The notes under the pieces: model-generated
Seen by the model: only the letters and a program-made list of their open reading frames with translations
What the model was told of the DNA's origin: nothing
The model's database searches: none
Translations under genes and position numbers: made by a program
Assembly (NCBI RefSeq): GCF_000807675.2
Contig: NZ_CP019962.1
Location: 3,693,157 to 3,757,156 of the forward strand
Length of the DNA: 64,000 nucleotides
Direction: 5' to 3'
DNA from: Eubacterium limosum
GTDB lineage: Bacteria; Bacillota; Clostridia; Eubacteriales; Eubacteriaceae
Shown here: positions 36,060 to 47,100 of the stretch, piece by piece
Layout: the number at the start of each line of letters is the position of its first letter
Numbering within the stretch: the first letter of the stretch is position 1

Positions 36060-36081
36060 CCACAAAATCAAATGGTCTGCT

Positions 36082-37647
36082 TTAAGCTTCCGGCTCGGCA
36101 GTCACTTCTGTTCTTTCCAGTTTTCTGCTGGAGAGACGGTGAAGCACGAACAGGGTAACGCCCAGCAGGATAATGCCGGTGCCGAGTGTCAGGGCGATGT
36201 TGCCGTACGAGAATCCAGCGACAATGTAGCCGAAAAAGCAGCACGCCGCTACCAGGCAGGCGTAAGGCATCTGGGTGGCCACATGCTTGATATGGTCACA
36301 GCCCGCCCCGGTAGAAGACAGGATGGTGGTGTCGGAGATCGGTGAGCAGTGGTCTCCGAAAACAGAGCCTGCCAGCGTTGCGGACAGGGTAACAACCATC
36401 AGCTCCGGCGCGGATGCCTGACAGATGAACACAACGATTGGGATAAAGATCCCGAAGGTTCCCCAGGCAGTACCGATCGAGAAGGACAGGCCGGCAGCTA
36501 CCAGGAATACAATGGCTGGAATCAGGCCCATCGGCAGGTTGCTGGCTTCTACAAGCTGGCCAACGTAAATGCCTGTACCCAGGTAATCCTGGCATAAGGA
36601 ACCGATGGTCCATGCCAGAGTCAGGATAATGTATGCCGGAACCATGCTCTTAACGCCTTCGCCGATGCCGCCCATGAATTCCTTAAAGGTCACAAGCTTT
36701 CTCGGGATAAACAGCAGGAAGGTTACAACAAGCGCCCAGAAGCCGCCCAGTACCAGAGCCGCAGAGGCGTCGCAGTTTCCAAAGGCTTCACCGATGGTCA
36801 GGCCTTCGCCTGCCCAGTAGCCGCCGTTCCACAGCATGGAAATGATTGAGAACACAATCAGCGCGCCGATGGGGATGATCAGATCCCAGACAGTCCCTTT
36901 ATCAGAAACCTCCTGATTGCTTTCAAGGTCATCGCTCACAGCGCCAAGATCGCCTTTTTTCTCAGCCTTGTACTCTTCTTTAGCCATCGGTCCGAATTCC
37001 AGGTTAGTTGCGGCCAGCGCCAGTACCATAATAATGGATAAAATAGCGTAAAGATTGTATGGGATGGTCGCGAAGAAAGCCTGCAATTCATTGGTGAAGG
37101 CACCGGTTTCGTACAGGGTTGACCCGACAGCCGCCGCCCAGCTTGAGATCGGGGCAATGATACAGACCGGCGCCGCGGTGGCGTCGATGATATAGGCCAG
37201 CTTTGCACGGGATACATTGTACTTGTCTGTGACGGGTTTCATAACGGTACCGACCGTTAAGCAGTTGAAATAGTCATCAATGAAAATCAGCATTCCCAGA
37301 AAGCTGGTAGCCAGCTGTGCGCTTCTCTTGCTTTTCAGCTTGGTTGAAGCCCAGTTACCGTAGGCCCTTGAGCCCCCGGCCATAGTGACCACATAAACCA
37401 GCGCCCCCAGCAGGGCCAAAAAGAGAATGATGTTAAACTTGCCAGGCGAACCAACGGTCTCAGCAGTAACGCCGAAGGCTACGCTGCTCATCTCAATGAT
37501 GCCGCCGCCTGTGTTTAACGCGTAGATAAGTCCCCCTGAAAGTATTCCGATTAACAACGATGAAATAACTTCTTTGGTGCATAACGCCAGAACGATCGCA
37601 ATGATCGGTGGTAACAGCGATAAGAAACCAACATCGATTGTTTCCAT
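36082..37647 (-). CDS. NhaC-type Na+/H+ antiporter
   Basis: A 521-residue membrane protein of 11 to 13 helices. Characteristic blocks are FLSLLPPIIAIVLALCTKEV at the start, FIDDYFNCLTVGTVMKPVTDKYNVSRAKLAYIIDATAAPVCIIAPISSWA in the middle and GTAWGTFGIFIPIVV with FGDHCSPISDTTILSSTGAGCDHIKHV towards the end, all typical of the NhaC superfamily (IT). It exchanges sodium for protons or carries dicarboxylate- or amino-acid-linked sodium exchange. ATG at 37647 follows AGGAGGAG. Monocistronic. In a sodium-dependent acetogen it would help sodium homeostasis (inference). Confidence 0.9.
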   Translation of the reverse strand: METIDVGFLSLLPPIIAIVLALCTKEVISSLLIGILSGGLIYALNTGGGIIEMSSVAFGVTAETVGSPGKFNIILFLALLGALVYVVTMAGGSRAYGNWASTKLKSKRSAQLATSFLGMLIFIDDYFNCLTVGTVMKPVTDKYNVSRAKLAYIIDATAAPVCIIAPISSWAAAVGSTLYETGAFTNELQAFFATIPYNLYAILSIIMVLALAATNLEFGPMAKEEYKAEKKGDLGAVSDDLESNQEVSDKGTVWDLIIPIGALIVFSIISMLWNGGYWAGEGLTIGEAFGNCDASAALVLGGFWALVVTFLLFIPRKLVTFKEFMGGIGEGVKSMVPAYIILTLAWTIGSLCQDYLGTGIYVGQLVEASNLPMGLIPAIVFLVAAGLSFSIGTAWGTFGIFIPIVVFICQASAPELMVVTLSATLAGSVFGDHCSPISDTTILSSTGAGCDHIKHVATQMPYACLVAACCFFGYIVAGFSYGNIALTLGTGIILLGVTLFVLHRLSSRKLERTEVTAEPEA

Positions 37648-37899
37648 AAATACTCCTCCTTATTTTTTTATATTTGCTTCCACAAACAAGCCAATTTTAA
37701 CACAAAATTAATGCAAATTAAAGGAAATATATAGAATAAGGTCTTTTGAACCTCAAAAAATTTTTTCAATCAATAAAGCCACGCCTGTTACAAACATAAA
37801 AATGCCCTGAAAAGCATAATAACGGATTTACTTTTACCCCCTTAACTGTTTTTTTATGCTACAATAGTATCTATCTGAAAATAAAAGGCAGGAATTACC

Positions 37900-39621
37900 A
37901 TGAAGCTGATCTTAACCAAAATCAAAGAACATCTGGGACTGTTTCTCACCGCCATCTTTTTCTTGACGGTCGAGTCCCTCAGCGACCTTCTCCAGCCTAC
38001 GCTCATGTCCCATATTGTCGACGACGGTGTGAAAAACCAGGACGTGGGCACAGTGCTCTATTTTGGGGGCATTATGCTGGGGGTAGCCTTTATAGGGGCG
38101 GCGGGCGCAGTGATCCGAAACAATCTTTCCGTCCGCACTTCCCAGCAGATTGGAAAGGAGCTCCGCTCAGAGCTATACCAGAAAATCCAGTCCTTTTCCT
38201 TTGAAAATATCGACCGATTTCACCCTGCCTCGCTGATCACCCGCATCACCAACGACGTCACCCAGATCCAGAATTTTATCAATGGGACCATGCGTATTCT
38301 GGTCAAGGCGCCCATTACCTGTATCGGCGCCATTATCCTCATTGTAACCCAGACGCCGAGACAGATCCCTATGATTGTGGTTATCCTGGTCATCTCGACT
38401 CTGCTCATCGCCGGGAATATGCGCTTTGGCTACCCGAGATTTGTCCGTCTTCAGCGCAGGCTGGACCGCCTGAACAGCGTAAGCCGCGAATTTTTGACCT
38501 CCATAAGGGTCGTCAAGGCCTTTGGGCGAGAGGATTATGAGACCGGCCGTTTTAGCACTGCCGCTGAGGAGCTGGCAGCGTCTGGCATTTCAGCCACCCG
38601 GGTGACCGCGGTGTTTGGGCCGATGATTAACCTGACGGTCAACATTGGAATTGTGGTGCTGCTGTGGCTGGGCGGCACCGGAGGACAGCAGGATGTGGGA
38701 AAGCTTATGGCCTCAGTTAATTACATGACTCAGGTGCTCTTTGCCCTGTCCATGGTTTCCAATATCCTCAACACAATGGTGAGGGCTACGGCCTCGGCCG
38801 AGCGTGTGCAGGAGGTTCTTTCTGAAAAGCCCGCCATGCGCGAACCGGAAATGCCCATAGCCGAAAGGCCTGATGGCAGCGTGGCCTTTGAGAATGTTTC
38901 TTTCTCCTATATTCACTCACCTGAAAAGTCGCTGGACAATGTATCCTTCAGTCTTGAAAGCGGCCAGGTACTGGGTATCATCGGGGCAACAGGCTCCGGC
39001 AAATCCACTCTGGTCAGCCTGATTCCAAGATTTTACGACGTCATCGGAGGGCGGGTGCTCGTGGGGGGAAGGGATGTGCGAAACCAGAAAACCTCCGAGC
39101 TTCGCGAAGCCATCGGCATGGTCCCCCAAAAGTCATTGCTGTTCTCCGGCACTATTCGGGATAACCTGAAGTGGGGAGATCCTGACGCTGACGATAGGGC
39201 ACTCGATGCCGTAGCGCATGCGGCCTGTGCCGATGAATTTATAAACAGCTTCTCCAAGGGTTACGACACGGTTTTGGGGCAGGGCGGTGTAAACCTGTCC
39301 GGCGGGCAGAAGCAGCGGCTCTCCATCGCCAGAGCGCTGATCCGCCATCCCGCCATACTGGTGATGGACGACAGTACCAGCGCCCTTGACGCCACCACCG
39401 AGGCGGTTGTTATGAACCGTATCCAGGAATACGCCAGAGGAACCACGGTGATCCTCATCAGCCAGCGCATCGCCTCGGTCATGCGGGCGGATAAAATCCT
39501 CTGCATGGATGAGGGGCGCGTCTCCGGGCTCGGCCCCCATGAAGCACTTATGGCGGAAAGCCCGGTCTACCGTGAAATCTATAAATCCCAGATAGGAGAT
39601 GATGAACATGCCAGCCGCTGA
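37900..39621 (+). CDS. Heterodimeric ABC exporter subunit A (degenerate Walker B)
   Basis: A 573-residue ABC exporter half: six membrane helices (about residues 12-290), then the ATPase with Walker A GATGSGKST (near 363), LSGGQ (467) and Walker B ILVMDDSTSALD. The catalytic Glu after Walker B is replaced by Asp, as in the inactive-site subunit of heterodimeric exporters such as TM287 or BmrC. The partner gene starts before this one ends. The pair probably exports drugs or lipids. ATG at 37900 lies after AAGGCAGGAA. Confidence 0.9.
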   Translation: MKLILTKIKEHLGLFLTAIFFLTVESLSDLLQPTLMSHIVDDGVKNQDVGTVLYFGGIMLGVAFIGAAGAVIRNNLSVRTSQQIGKELRSELYQKIQSFSFENIDRFHPASLITRITNDVTQIQNFINGTMRILVKAPITCIGAIILIVTQTPRQIPMIVVILVISTLLIAGNMRFGYPRFVRLQRRLDRLNSVSREFLTSIRVVKAFGREDYETGRFSTAAEELAASGISATRVTAVFGPMINLTVNIGIVVLLWLGGTGGQQDVGKLMASVNYMTQVLFALSMVSNILNTMVRATASAERVQEVLSEKPAMREPEMPIAERPDGSVAFENVSFSYIHSPEKSLDNVSFSLESGQVLGIIGATGSGKSTLVSLIPRFYDVIGGRVLVGGRDVRNQKTSELREAIGMVPQKSLLFSGTIRDNLKWGDPDADDRALDAVAHAACADEFINSFSKGYDTVLGQGGVNLSGGQKQRLSIARALIRHPAILVMDDSTSALDATTEAVVMNRIQEYARGTTVILISQRIASVMRADKILCMDEGRVSGLGPHEALMAESPVYREIYKSQIGDDEHASR

Positions 39622-41416
39622 TCCCGCAGGACTGCCCCCAGTCAAACGCTCTCCCGGCAAACACAGGATGGCTGAGGTGGTCAAGCCTAAAAACATGAAA
39701 GGGACACTGTCCAGGCTCTGGAGCCTGACCAAAGGCCACCGTCAGGGCCTGTGGCTGGTTTTTACCCTGTCGGGGCTGGCTTCACTGTCTGCCATGCTGA
39801 CACCTCTGCTGATCGGAAAGATCATTGACAGCATCAACAACGGCCACCTGTCCGTCATGCTCCTCGCTTTTCTGCTCCTGGCCTACATCGGTGACTGGGC
39901 TGTCCGTTTTGCCCAGAACTACATCATGGCCTCAGTATCCCAGCGCATGATCTGTTATATCCGCAAAGCACTGTTCGACGTGATGAAGGACCTGCCGCTG
40001 GCCTTCTTTGACCGAAGCCCTCACGGTGATCTCATGAGCCGCCTGACCAACGATATCGACAATATCAGCTCCACCATCTCAGATTCGCTGGCGCAGCTCA
40101 TGATGCTGGTCTTTACTTTTGCGGGAGTCCTCGGTATTATGCTCGCCCTCAATGTGTGGCTGACACTGGCCGCCCTGGCGGTGGTGCCTCTGGTCTTTTT
40201 ACTGACCCGCACCGTCACCCGCGTTACCCGCAGGCTGTTTAAAAAGCAGCAGGCAGCTCTGGGCCGTCTGGATGGAGAAATTGAGGAGACCATCTCGGGG
40301 CTCACTCTGGTTAAGGCCTACGGCAGAGAGGAGGCGGTCATCGAGGAATTTGAGAAAAATAACGCGGCGCTCTGCGATGTTGGCACCAAGGCACAGGTGT
40401 GGTCCGGCTATCTCATGCCGCTCATGAATGTGATTAAAAACCTCAGCTTTATATCGGTCTCCATTGCCAGCGGTGTCATGGCTGCCAGAGGAATGGTGAG
40501 CATCGGGACCATCTCGAGCTTTCTGCTCTACTCAAGACAGTTTACACGCCCCCTCAACGATATCGCGAGCATCTATAACGTCTTTCAGACCGCTGTGGCC
40601 GGCGCCGAACGGATTTTTGAAATTTTTGATGAGATCCCGGAACCTCCTGATATTCCAGACGCACTGCCCATTGTCAGTCCAAAAGGCGACGTGGCCTTTG
40701 AACATGTCTGTTTCGGTTATGATCCAGACATCCCCATCCTTAAGGATGTAAGCTTTAAAGCCAGCGCCGGAACCCGCATGGCGGTCGTCGGCGCGACTGG
40801 AGCCGGGAAAACCACGATCATCAGTCTCCTGACACGTTTCTATGATGTCACAGATGGACAGATTCTTCTGGACGGCCATGACCTCAGGGATTACCGACTG
40901 GAGGACCTGAGGCGCTGCTTCGGCGTTGTACTTCAGGATACAGCGCTGTTTCATATGAGTATTCTTGAAAATATCCGGTATGGGCGGGAGGATGCAGAGG
41001 ACAGCGCTGTTATCGAAGCAGCCAGAGCCGCAGGCGCCCACGGTTTTATCAGCCGCCTGCCTGAGGGCTATCAGACCCTTATCACCGACGGCGGCGGAAG
41101 CCTGAGCCAGGGTGAGCGCCAGCTCATCACCATTGCCCGCGCGATTCTGGCCGACGCGCCCATCCTCATCCTCGATGAGGCCACCAGCTCTGTCGACACC
41201 CGGACTGAAAGCCGGAGACAGAAAGCCATGCTGCGGCTTACCGAGGGCCGAACCTCCTTCATCATCGCGCACCGACTGTCCACGATCCGGGACGCCAACC
41301 AGATTCTCCTGCTGGAAAATGGCCATGTCGCCGAGATGGGGAGCCATCAGGAGCTCATGGCCCTGGGCGGCATTTACAGCCGCATGTATAAAACCCAGCT
41401 TGGCATTGATGATTGA
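39608..41416 (+). CDS. Heterodimeric ABC exporter subunit B
   Basis: A 602-residue exporter half with six helices, Walker A GATGAGKTT (near 397), signature LSQGE in place of LSGGQ (near 499) and a canonical Walker B ILILDEATSSVD. The changed signature faces the degenerate site made with subunit A, matching the asymmetry of TM288/BmrD. Three ATG codons are in frame (39599, 39602, 39608); ATAGGAG is best spaced for 39608. It overlaps the end of subunit A by 14 bases, so translation is coupled. A bidirectional terminator follows. Confidence 0.9.
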   Translation: MPAADPAGLPPVKRSPGKHRMAEVVKPKNMKGTLSRLWSLTKGHRQGLWLVFTLSGLASLSAMLTPLLIGKIIDSINNGHLSVMLLAFLLLAYIGDWAVRFAQNYIMASVSQRMICYIRKALFDVMKDLPLAFFDRSPHGDLMSRLTNDIDNISSTISDSLAQLMMLVFTFAGVLGIMLALNVWLTLAALAVVPLVFLLTRTVTRVTRRLFKKQQAALGRLDGEIEETISGLTLVKAYGREEAVIEEFEKNNAALCDVGTKAQVWSGYLMPLMNVIKNLSFISVSIASGVMAARGMVSIGTISSFLLYSRQFTRPLNDIASIYNVFQTAVAGAERIFEIFDEIPEPPDIPDALPIVSPKGDVAFEHVCFGYDPDIPILKDVSFKASAGTRMAVVGATGAGKTTIISLLTRFYDVTDGQILLDGHDLRDYRLEDLRRCFGVVLQDTALFHMSILENIRYGREDAEDSAVIEAARAAGAHGFISRLPEGYQTLITDGGGSLSQGERQLITIARAILADAPILILDEATSSVDTRTESRRQKAMLRLTEGRTSFIIAHRLSTIRDANQILLLENGHVAEMGSHQELMALGGIYSRMYKTQLGIDD

Positions 41417-41452
41417 AAAAGCACAGCGCAAAAATGCGCTGTGCTTTTTTTA
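41416..41452. terminator. Bidirectional terminator, recurrent hairpin family
   Basis: AAAAAGCACAGCGCA (41416-41430) pairs perfectly with TGCGCTGTGCTTTTT (41435-41449), loop AAAA. Serves the ABC exporter and the convergent regulator gene; the last A of the exporter stop is part of the stem. Confidence 0.88.
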
Positions 41453-41455
41453 CTT

Positions 41456-44010
41456 TTATTTTATGATACCCAGCTCCCGTGCTTTCAGCACTGCATCCAG
41501 AGCGTTATTTACCTCCAGCTTTTTGTAGGCAAGGGAAGTGTGGCTTTTGATGGTTGGAAGCGCCAGACCTGTGATTCGGGCGATATCGGCGTTTCTATAG
41601 CCCTGGGACAACAGCTCGAGCATATACTTCTGCTGTCTGGAAAGTTTAATATTTTTTGGGGAGGTGGCTGGCCTGGAAAGCAATCCTCTGTGCGTCTTGG
41701 ACTGGCTGTAGGCAGCCAGAATATGCTCCTGGACAAAAGCGCGCGTCAGGCGGCCTTCGTAGCTTTCTTTTTCTACCCTGGTCATCAGTCGTTTAAGGAC
41801 AGGGAGGACTGCGGCGCCTTCGTCAGCAACCACTCGGATAAAGCGGTAGGGCTGAAGAACGGACAGCGCCTTTTCCAGCAAATCTGCAGCCTCTTCATGG
41901 CTTCCCTGCTGCCATTTTAGAACGGACAGCAGAGTACCTGCTTCGGCAGCATCCAGAGGACGGTTCAAATTTTCACCGTAGTCCAGAAGAAGGCTTAACA
42001 GTCTGTGGGCTTCCTCTGCATTTTCCAAAATAATATGAGCGCGCGCTGTTGTGAAGTGCTGGTAGACCCGAAACAACTCAATGTGACTGGTCTCAACGAC
42101 AAAATAGTGATCAAGCCATTCCCGTGCCGATGGTGCATCGCCATCCATAAGCATCAGACGCGTCTGGTAGGCCGCCAGGTTTGGCAGAAAAAATTGTGCC
42201 TCCCGATCCACCAGCAGCGTCAGCTCACGCGATGCAGTTTCGGCCTCCTGAAACCTTCCAAGCTGCCATAGGATACGGTGCCAGAGAAGCGTCACGCAGA
42301 TACGCCCCTCAATTTTACTTTCCTCAGACATATGGGCTGTGGTCACCTTAAGCTGCTCCAGTGCCTCGCTCAGCTGGCTGCGCTCATACATGAAACAGGC
42401 CTCAATCCCGGGACGAATATACAGCCACTCCTCCCCCAGAAGAGGGGCAAAGGTTTTATCGATTTTATCCAGGATGCCCGGGTCAGCGGACAGCTCCGAA
42501 TAGTCAAGATTACTTCGGTGCATGTAAGGCAGATTGTGAGTAAAGGATGCGATGGAGGTGGCCAGCCCCCCAGGCGTATATTTTTGGACAAACCGGCTGA
42601 AAAGACTGAAACGGCGCACCTTGGTCCGCATACTCACCCGATGATCTACGCTGTAGGCCAGAATCGCGTATTCCACAAATTTGGTGTCTGCCTTTGCGAT
42701 GGCCGGCAGCTTTCTTATAATGGCATCCATATGACGGCCATATTCCTCATAGCAGCTGGTCAGGTAGTAGTACCATGCGCTCAGGACATGGAGTGCCGGG
42801 AATTCACGGTAAGCCCTTTCAGGGATCGGTTTTACAAAAAAAGCGCGCAGAAAATCTGCATACTCGGCCACCACGCCGCGGTTATTTTCAAAGAGAAATA
42901 GATACAGATAGCTGTCAATGCCTTTATAATCACCGCTGTCCATCCAGAATCGCAGCGCCCGGGAATAGTCGCGACGGTCTCTGTAATACATTGCCGCTGT
43001 TTTATACAGGGAAGTAGCATTAATACCGCTTTTAAGCAGCCGTTCCCTTAGAAAATCCTGAAAAAGATGGTGGAAACGGTAAGTATTTCCATGAAGCAGG
43101 CTTAAAAAAGAGTTGGTGCGGCTCAAATAAGACATGACTTCCGCAGCGTCCGCGCGGCCGGTCATTGCCTCGGCAAGCTCGGGATCAAATTCATTGACGA
43201 CGGCTGTTTTTAGACAAAATTCCCGCAGCTCAGGCTCCCATTTGTCCCAGAGCTGGGTTTCAAAATACCAGGCAAAATCCTGTCCGCCCTTTCCCGGACG
43301 GACTTCACCCGATTTTGCCATGGCGTTGACACCGATAGCCCATCCATCTGTCGCATCGAGCACAAAGGCAGACTGCTCCTGTGTGATGGGAAAGCCCAGG
43401 CGTTCAAAATAGCTCAGTATCTCATCTCTGGAAAATCGAAGCTGTTCGGGAGTGATAATGCCGGTGTTCTCATTCGAAACCAGCGAGGTAAAGGCTTCCG
43501 GCAGATTGTGGCGGGAGAGCAGAAGGACGACAAAACCTTTAGGCAGCCGCCTGAGCAGAAAAGGAAGGGATTTTAAGACTTCCGCGTTGGTGATCAGGTG
43601 CATATCGTCCAGGACGAGCGCATACTGGCCATTATCCGGCAGCATTTCAGATATGAGACGCACCGTGTGCTCCACCGGCGAGGCTGAGAAGGCAGGGCTT
43701 ACCAATACTCTGTACATGGCCTCGTTTTCAGGCTGCAATGAAAAAAGCCCTGTGGCCAGCTGTTTATAAAATATCGGCGGCGTGTTGTCATAGGGATCAA
43801 GACCAATCCAGACAGGTTTCCGCTTTGAAGCGTTGAGCCATAAAAGCGCAGAGACGGTTTTCCACTTCCAGCCGGAGCCCCGATGTAAATAAATCGCCCC
43901 GCTTCCGCCCTGCGCAAGGCGGTCAGCAGTCTGCCGCGCGGTGCGCATACCTCGGGGAGCAGGTTGGGTTCAAACTTATCATTCAGAAAATTCAATGTCG
44001 TATTATTCAT
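41456..44010 (-). pseudogene. MalT-type LuxR regulator, frameshifted at the Walker A lysine
   Basis: ATG at 44010 (after AAAAGGAA) gives MNNTTLNFLNDKFEPNLLPE to IYIGAPAGSGK, the start of a STAND ATPase. The frame then shifts: TVSALLWLNASKRKPVWIGLD and the rest run in the frame beginning at about 43948. The full protein (about 850 residues) has an NTPase domain, long TPR-like helical repeats and a C-terminal LuxR HTH (LSRQQKYMLELLSQGYRNADIARITGLALPTIKSHTSLAYKKL). One missing A in the AAAA run at 43858-43861 explains the break. It is divergent from the secreted-protein/sulfatase operon and probably activated it. Confidence 0.8.
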
Positions 44011-44198
44011 AGGTATTTCCTTTTAAGGTCATTTTATCAAATTTTATCATAATCGTTTAAAATTATCCATGTTTAATTGTAAGAGCTTCCGATTTTAATA
44101 AAAAAGAAAAATTTTCCAAAACCTCATACCGGATGATTTAAGAAAGCTTTGCAATCCGATATAATGAATTATCAATTTATTCCTAAGGAGATGAGAAC

Positions 44199-47100
44199 AT
44201 GCGGTATCGTAAAGCTTTAAAAATTTTCACACTGCTGTTCGCTGCAATGTGGACCCTATCGGCGGTTTCTCCGGTTTTTGCAGAGCCGGAAAACAACGAG
44301 ATTACAGGAGGCCCGGTCACTGATTATATCGTCACCAAAATTGCGGATGAGAGCATTGAAATTATCGACGGCTGGGTTGTTTCCGGACTTTATTACGCTG
44401 CGGATAAAACCGGCGTCAATTTCTTTTCGACCATGGGCGATCTCCTGACTTTCCCCTCCGGAAAGGACACCTCCCAGATTCTGAAGCTGTGCCAGGAGAT
44501 GAAGGGTGAGTTGGACGCCCTACAGGAAGAGATGGATGCCATCAGCGATAAACTCGATGTTCTGGTTGGCGGGCTGGAAAAGCTGATCAATGAGAACATC
44601 TGGTATAATAACCGGCGGGAATACTCAGAAATCATGAGCAAGTATGAGAGCGCCTACACCGATTATACCAATTATCTGGACGCCTCCCAGAAGTATACGA
44701 AAGCCCTGGAGGATGGGGATGCCGAGACAATGGACAGTGAAATGCATAAGATGAACGGGTATCTCGTCAACTTTACGGAAAATTTCGACCCCACCAAGAC
44801 TGGCGATCCCATCAGCTTTAAGAGCGATCTGCGCAGAATGGCGATGTATGCCTGCCGCTATTATCCCTCCTATGACCGGAGCAAACCCAACCCTGTGCTG
44901 AGCCCTACCAACAGTATCACTCTGTTGGATAACGCCAAACGCGTCACAGATCAGACCGTCGCCTTTGAGCACCAGCAGTGTGATATTCTGCTTCAGCAGA
45001 TGGATGAATGTATCCAGCCTTTTATCTATATGTCCATGGTCAACCATATCTGGGTAGAATACAATGTCTCCGCCAATGTGGACACCAACACACTGGACAA
45101 GCTCATGACTGAGCAGGAGACCGTCATCAATGAGACGGTTCAGTCCATCAATGATATTTCCTCCCAGGGAAAAACCTATACCGACCGGCTGATGCGCTCT
45201 TATGACGCAGAGATTGATCTGCCGCTGCGCTATGAAACCTCCAGCATCGAGCACATGAAAGGCAAGGGCCTCTGGCCAAATCTTTACTACCGGCCTCATG
45301 ACATTGTTCGAAGCGCCTCCTGGACAAAGCCGGAAATGCCCGCCTATCAGATGAAAGCCCTGGGTGCTGCTTCCCCTTTTGTACTCCTAAAAGAGGGGAA
45401 TGCGTTTGATTATCTGACTCACGATGCCCTGTTTAAGCTAGACCAGGAGTATGTCCACCACGCAAGCGGCGGAAAGGTCGACCATTTTGAGTACAGCACT
45501 GTGAGCCAGGATTTTCTTAACTTAGAGTACTCTGCCGATTATAATTATACGGGTATCAGTCAGGCCAGCTCCTTGAGATATCTTTTGAATACGCCGGCTT
45601 ACCGATTGTCAGGACAGTCCAGTATTGTGGACTATCTGGTAAACTATGGCGGCATCAAGGCTGAGCATCTGCCCCAGGGTGTTGATTACGCAGTAATCAA
45701 CAAATGGGATTCTGCAGCGGATCACACCTCCATTGAAGGCGGCGTGAAGGTAAACGGCAGCTGGTGCTGCACATACTACTACATTGATGGACTCACCGGC
45801 TATCGGCTGGACGACAGCGATTCAAAAATTAATAAGCGGGTCAAAAGTATGGTGGCAAGCGAGGAACATTTTAAAGAAGAACTGAGGGGTATCTCGCTTC
45901 TCTCCTTTATGATGGGAAGTTCACTTCCCCGTTATATGGCCAAAGCAGAATCGGCAAAGGGCACTGTTGTACGGTTATTCGATGAAAATGGCTATGACCT
46001 CAATGGTTCTTCCTTTGCTTCGCATCCTGTGACCCTGACGGTTGACTGTTCAGGTCTGGCTGAAAACGAGCGCGTGCAAAGTGTGGAGCTGCTCGATTCC
46101 AAGGGAAAGGTTCTTGATACACTGCTGACAGCTGATGCCTTCGAATATTTTAAAAAGAAGGACAATACCATCAAATTCAGCTTCACCGCGCCCTACCAGA
46201 ATTATACGGTGCGGGCTACCACCGGGAAAAAAACCGAGGAGACCACTCCCGTGATAAATGAGCGGGGCAGCATTGTGAAAATGGATGTCCAGAGCGGGCC
46301 AAAAGAAATCGTACCCACAGACATCTATACCTTTGAGGATCTGAAACGCGTTGCCAAAGCCGTGGCAGAAGAGCCCGAGACCTATGCACACGCTAACTTC
46401 ACCGTTATGAATGACATTGACGCGGACGGCGAGGAATGGGTGCTGCCCATCGGCACCGCAGTCAACGCCTACAATGGCACCTTTAACGGAAAAGGCCACA
46501 GCATCAGCGGTATGACCGCCGATGGCAATGGGCTTCAGGGACTTTTCGGACGCGTCGGGCCTCAGGGAGTAGTAAAGAACCTGAGAATTTTTGATACAGA
46601 TATCCGATCGGGCACCGCTTACGCCGGGGCTGTTGCCGCCATCAACGAGGGCCGCATTGAGTACTGCCAGGCCGGTGCAGGCCATCTTCTGACCGATAAC
46701 GCTGACGCGCCAGATCTGGATGATATGAATATCCACATTGAATCAGGCACTGCTGCCGGCGGTATTGCCGGAAAAAACAGCGGTGTAATCATCAACACAT
46801 CGTCGGCGGGCAGGGTATCCGCCCAGATTGCCGGCGGGCTGGCAGGAGAAAACAGTGGAGAAATACGCAACAGTTTTGGCACAGTCATAGCGGACATTGA
46901 GGGAATACTCTATACTGGCGGCATTGCCGGAAACAATGAGGGGACAATGCGCAATGTCTATTTTGGCGGCCATGCCAGTGGTGGCGCCGATGGGGCCATT
47001 GCCGGAAGAAATATTTCTGAAACCCTGGACGCCTGCTATTATGACAACAGCATGGATGACGCGAGCGGTGAAGGAAACGCCACAGCTCAGTCCGTTCCAG

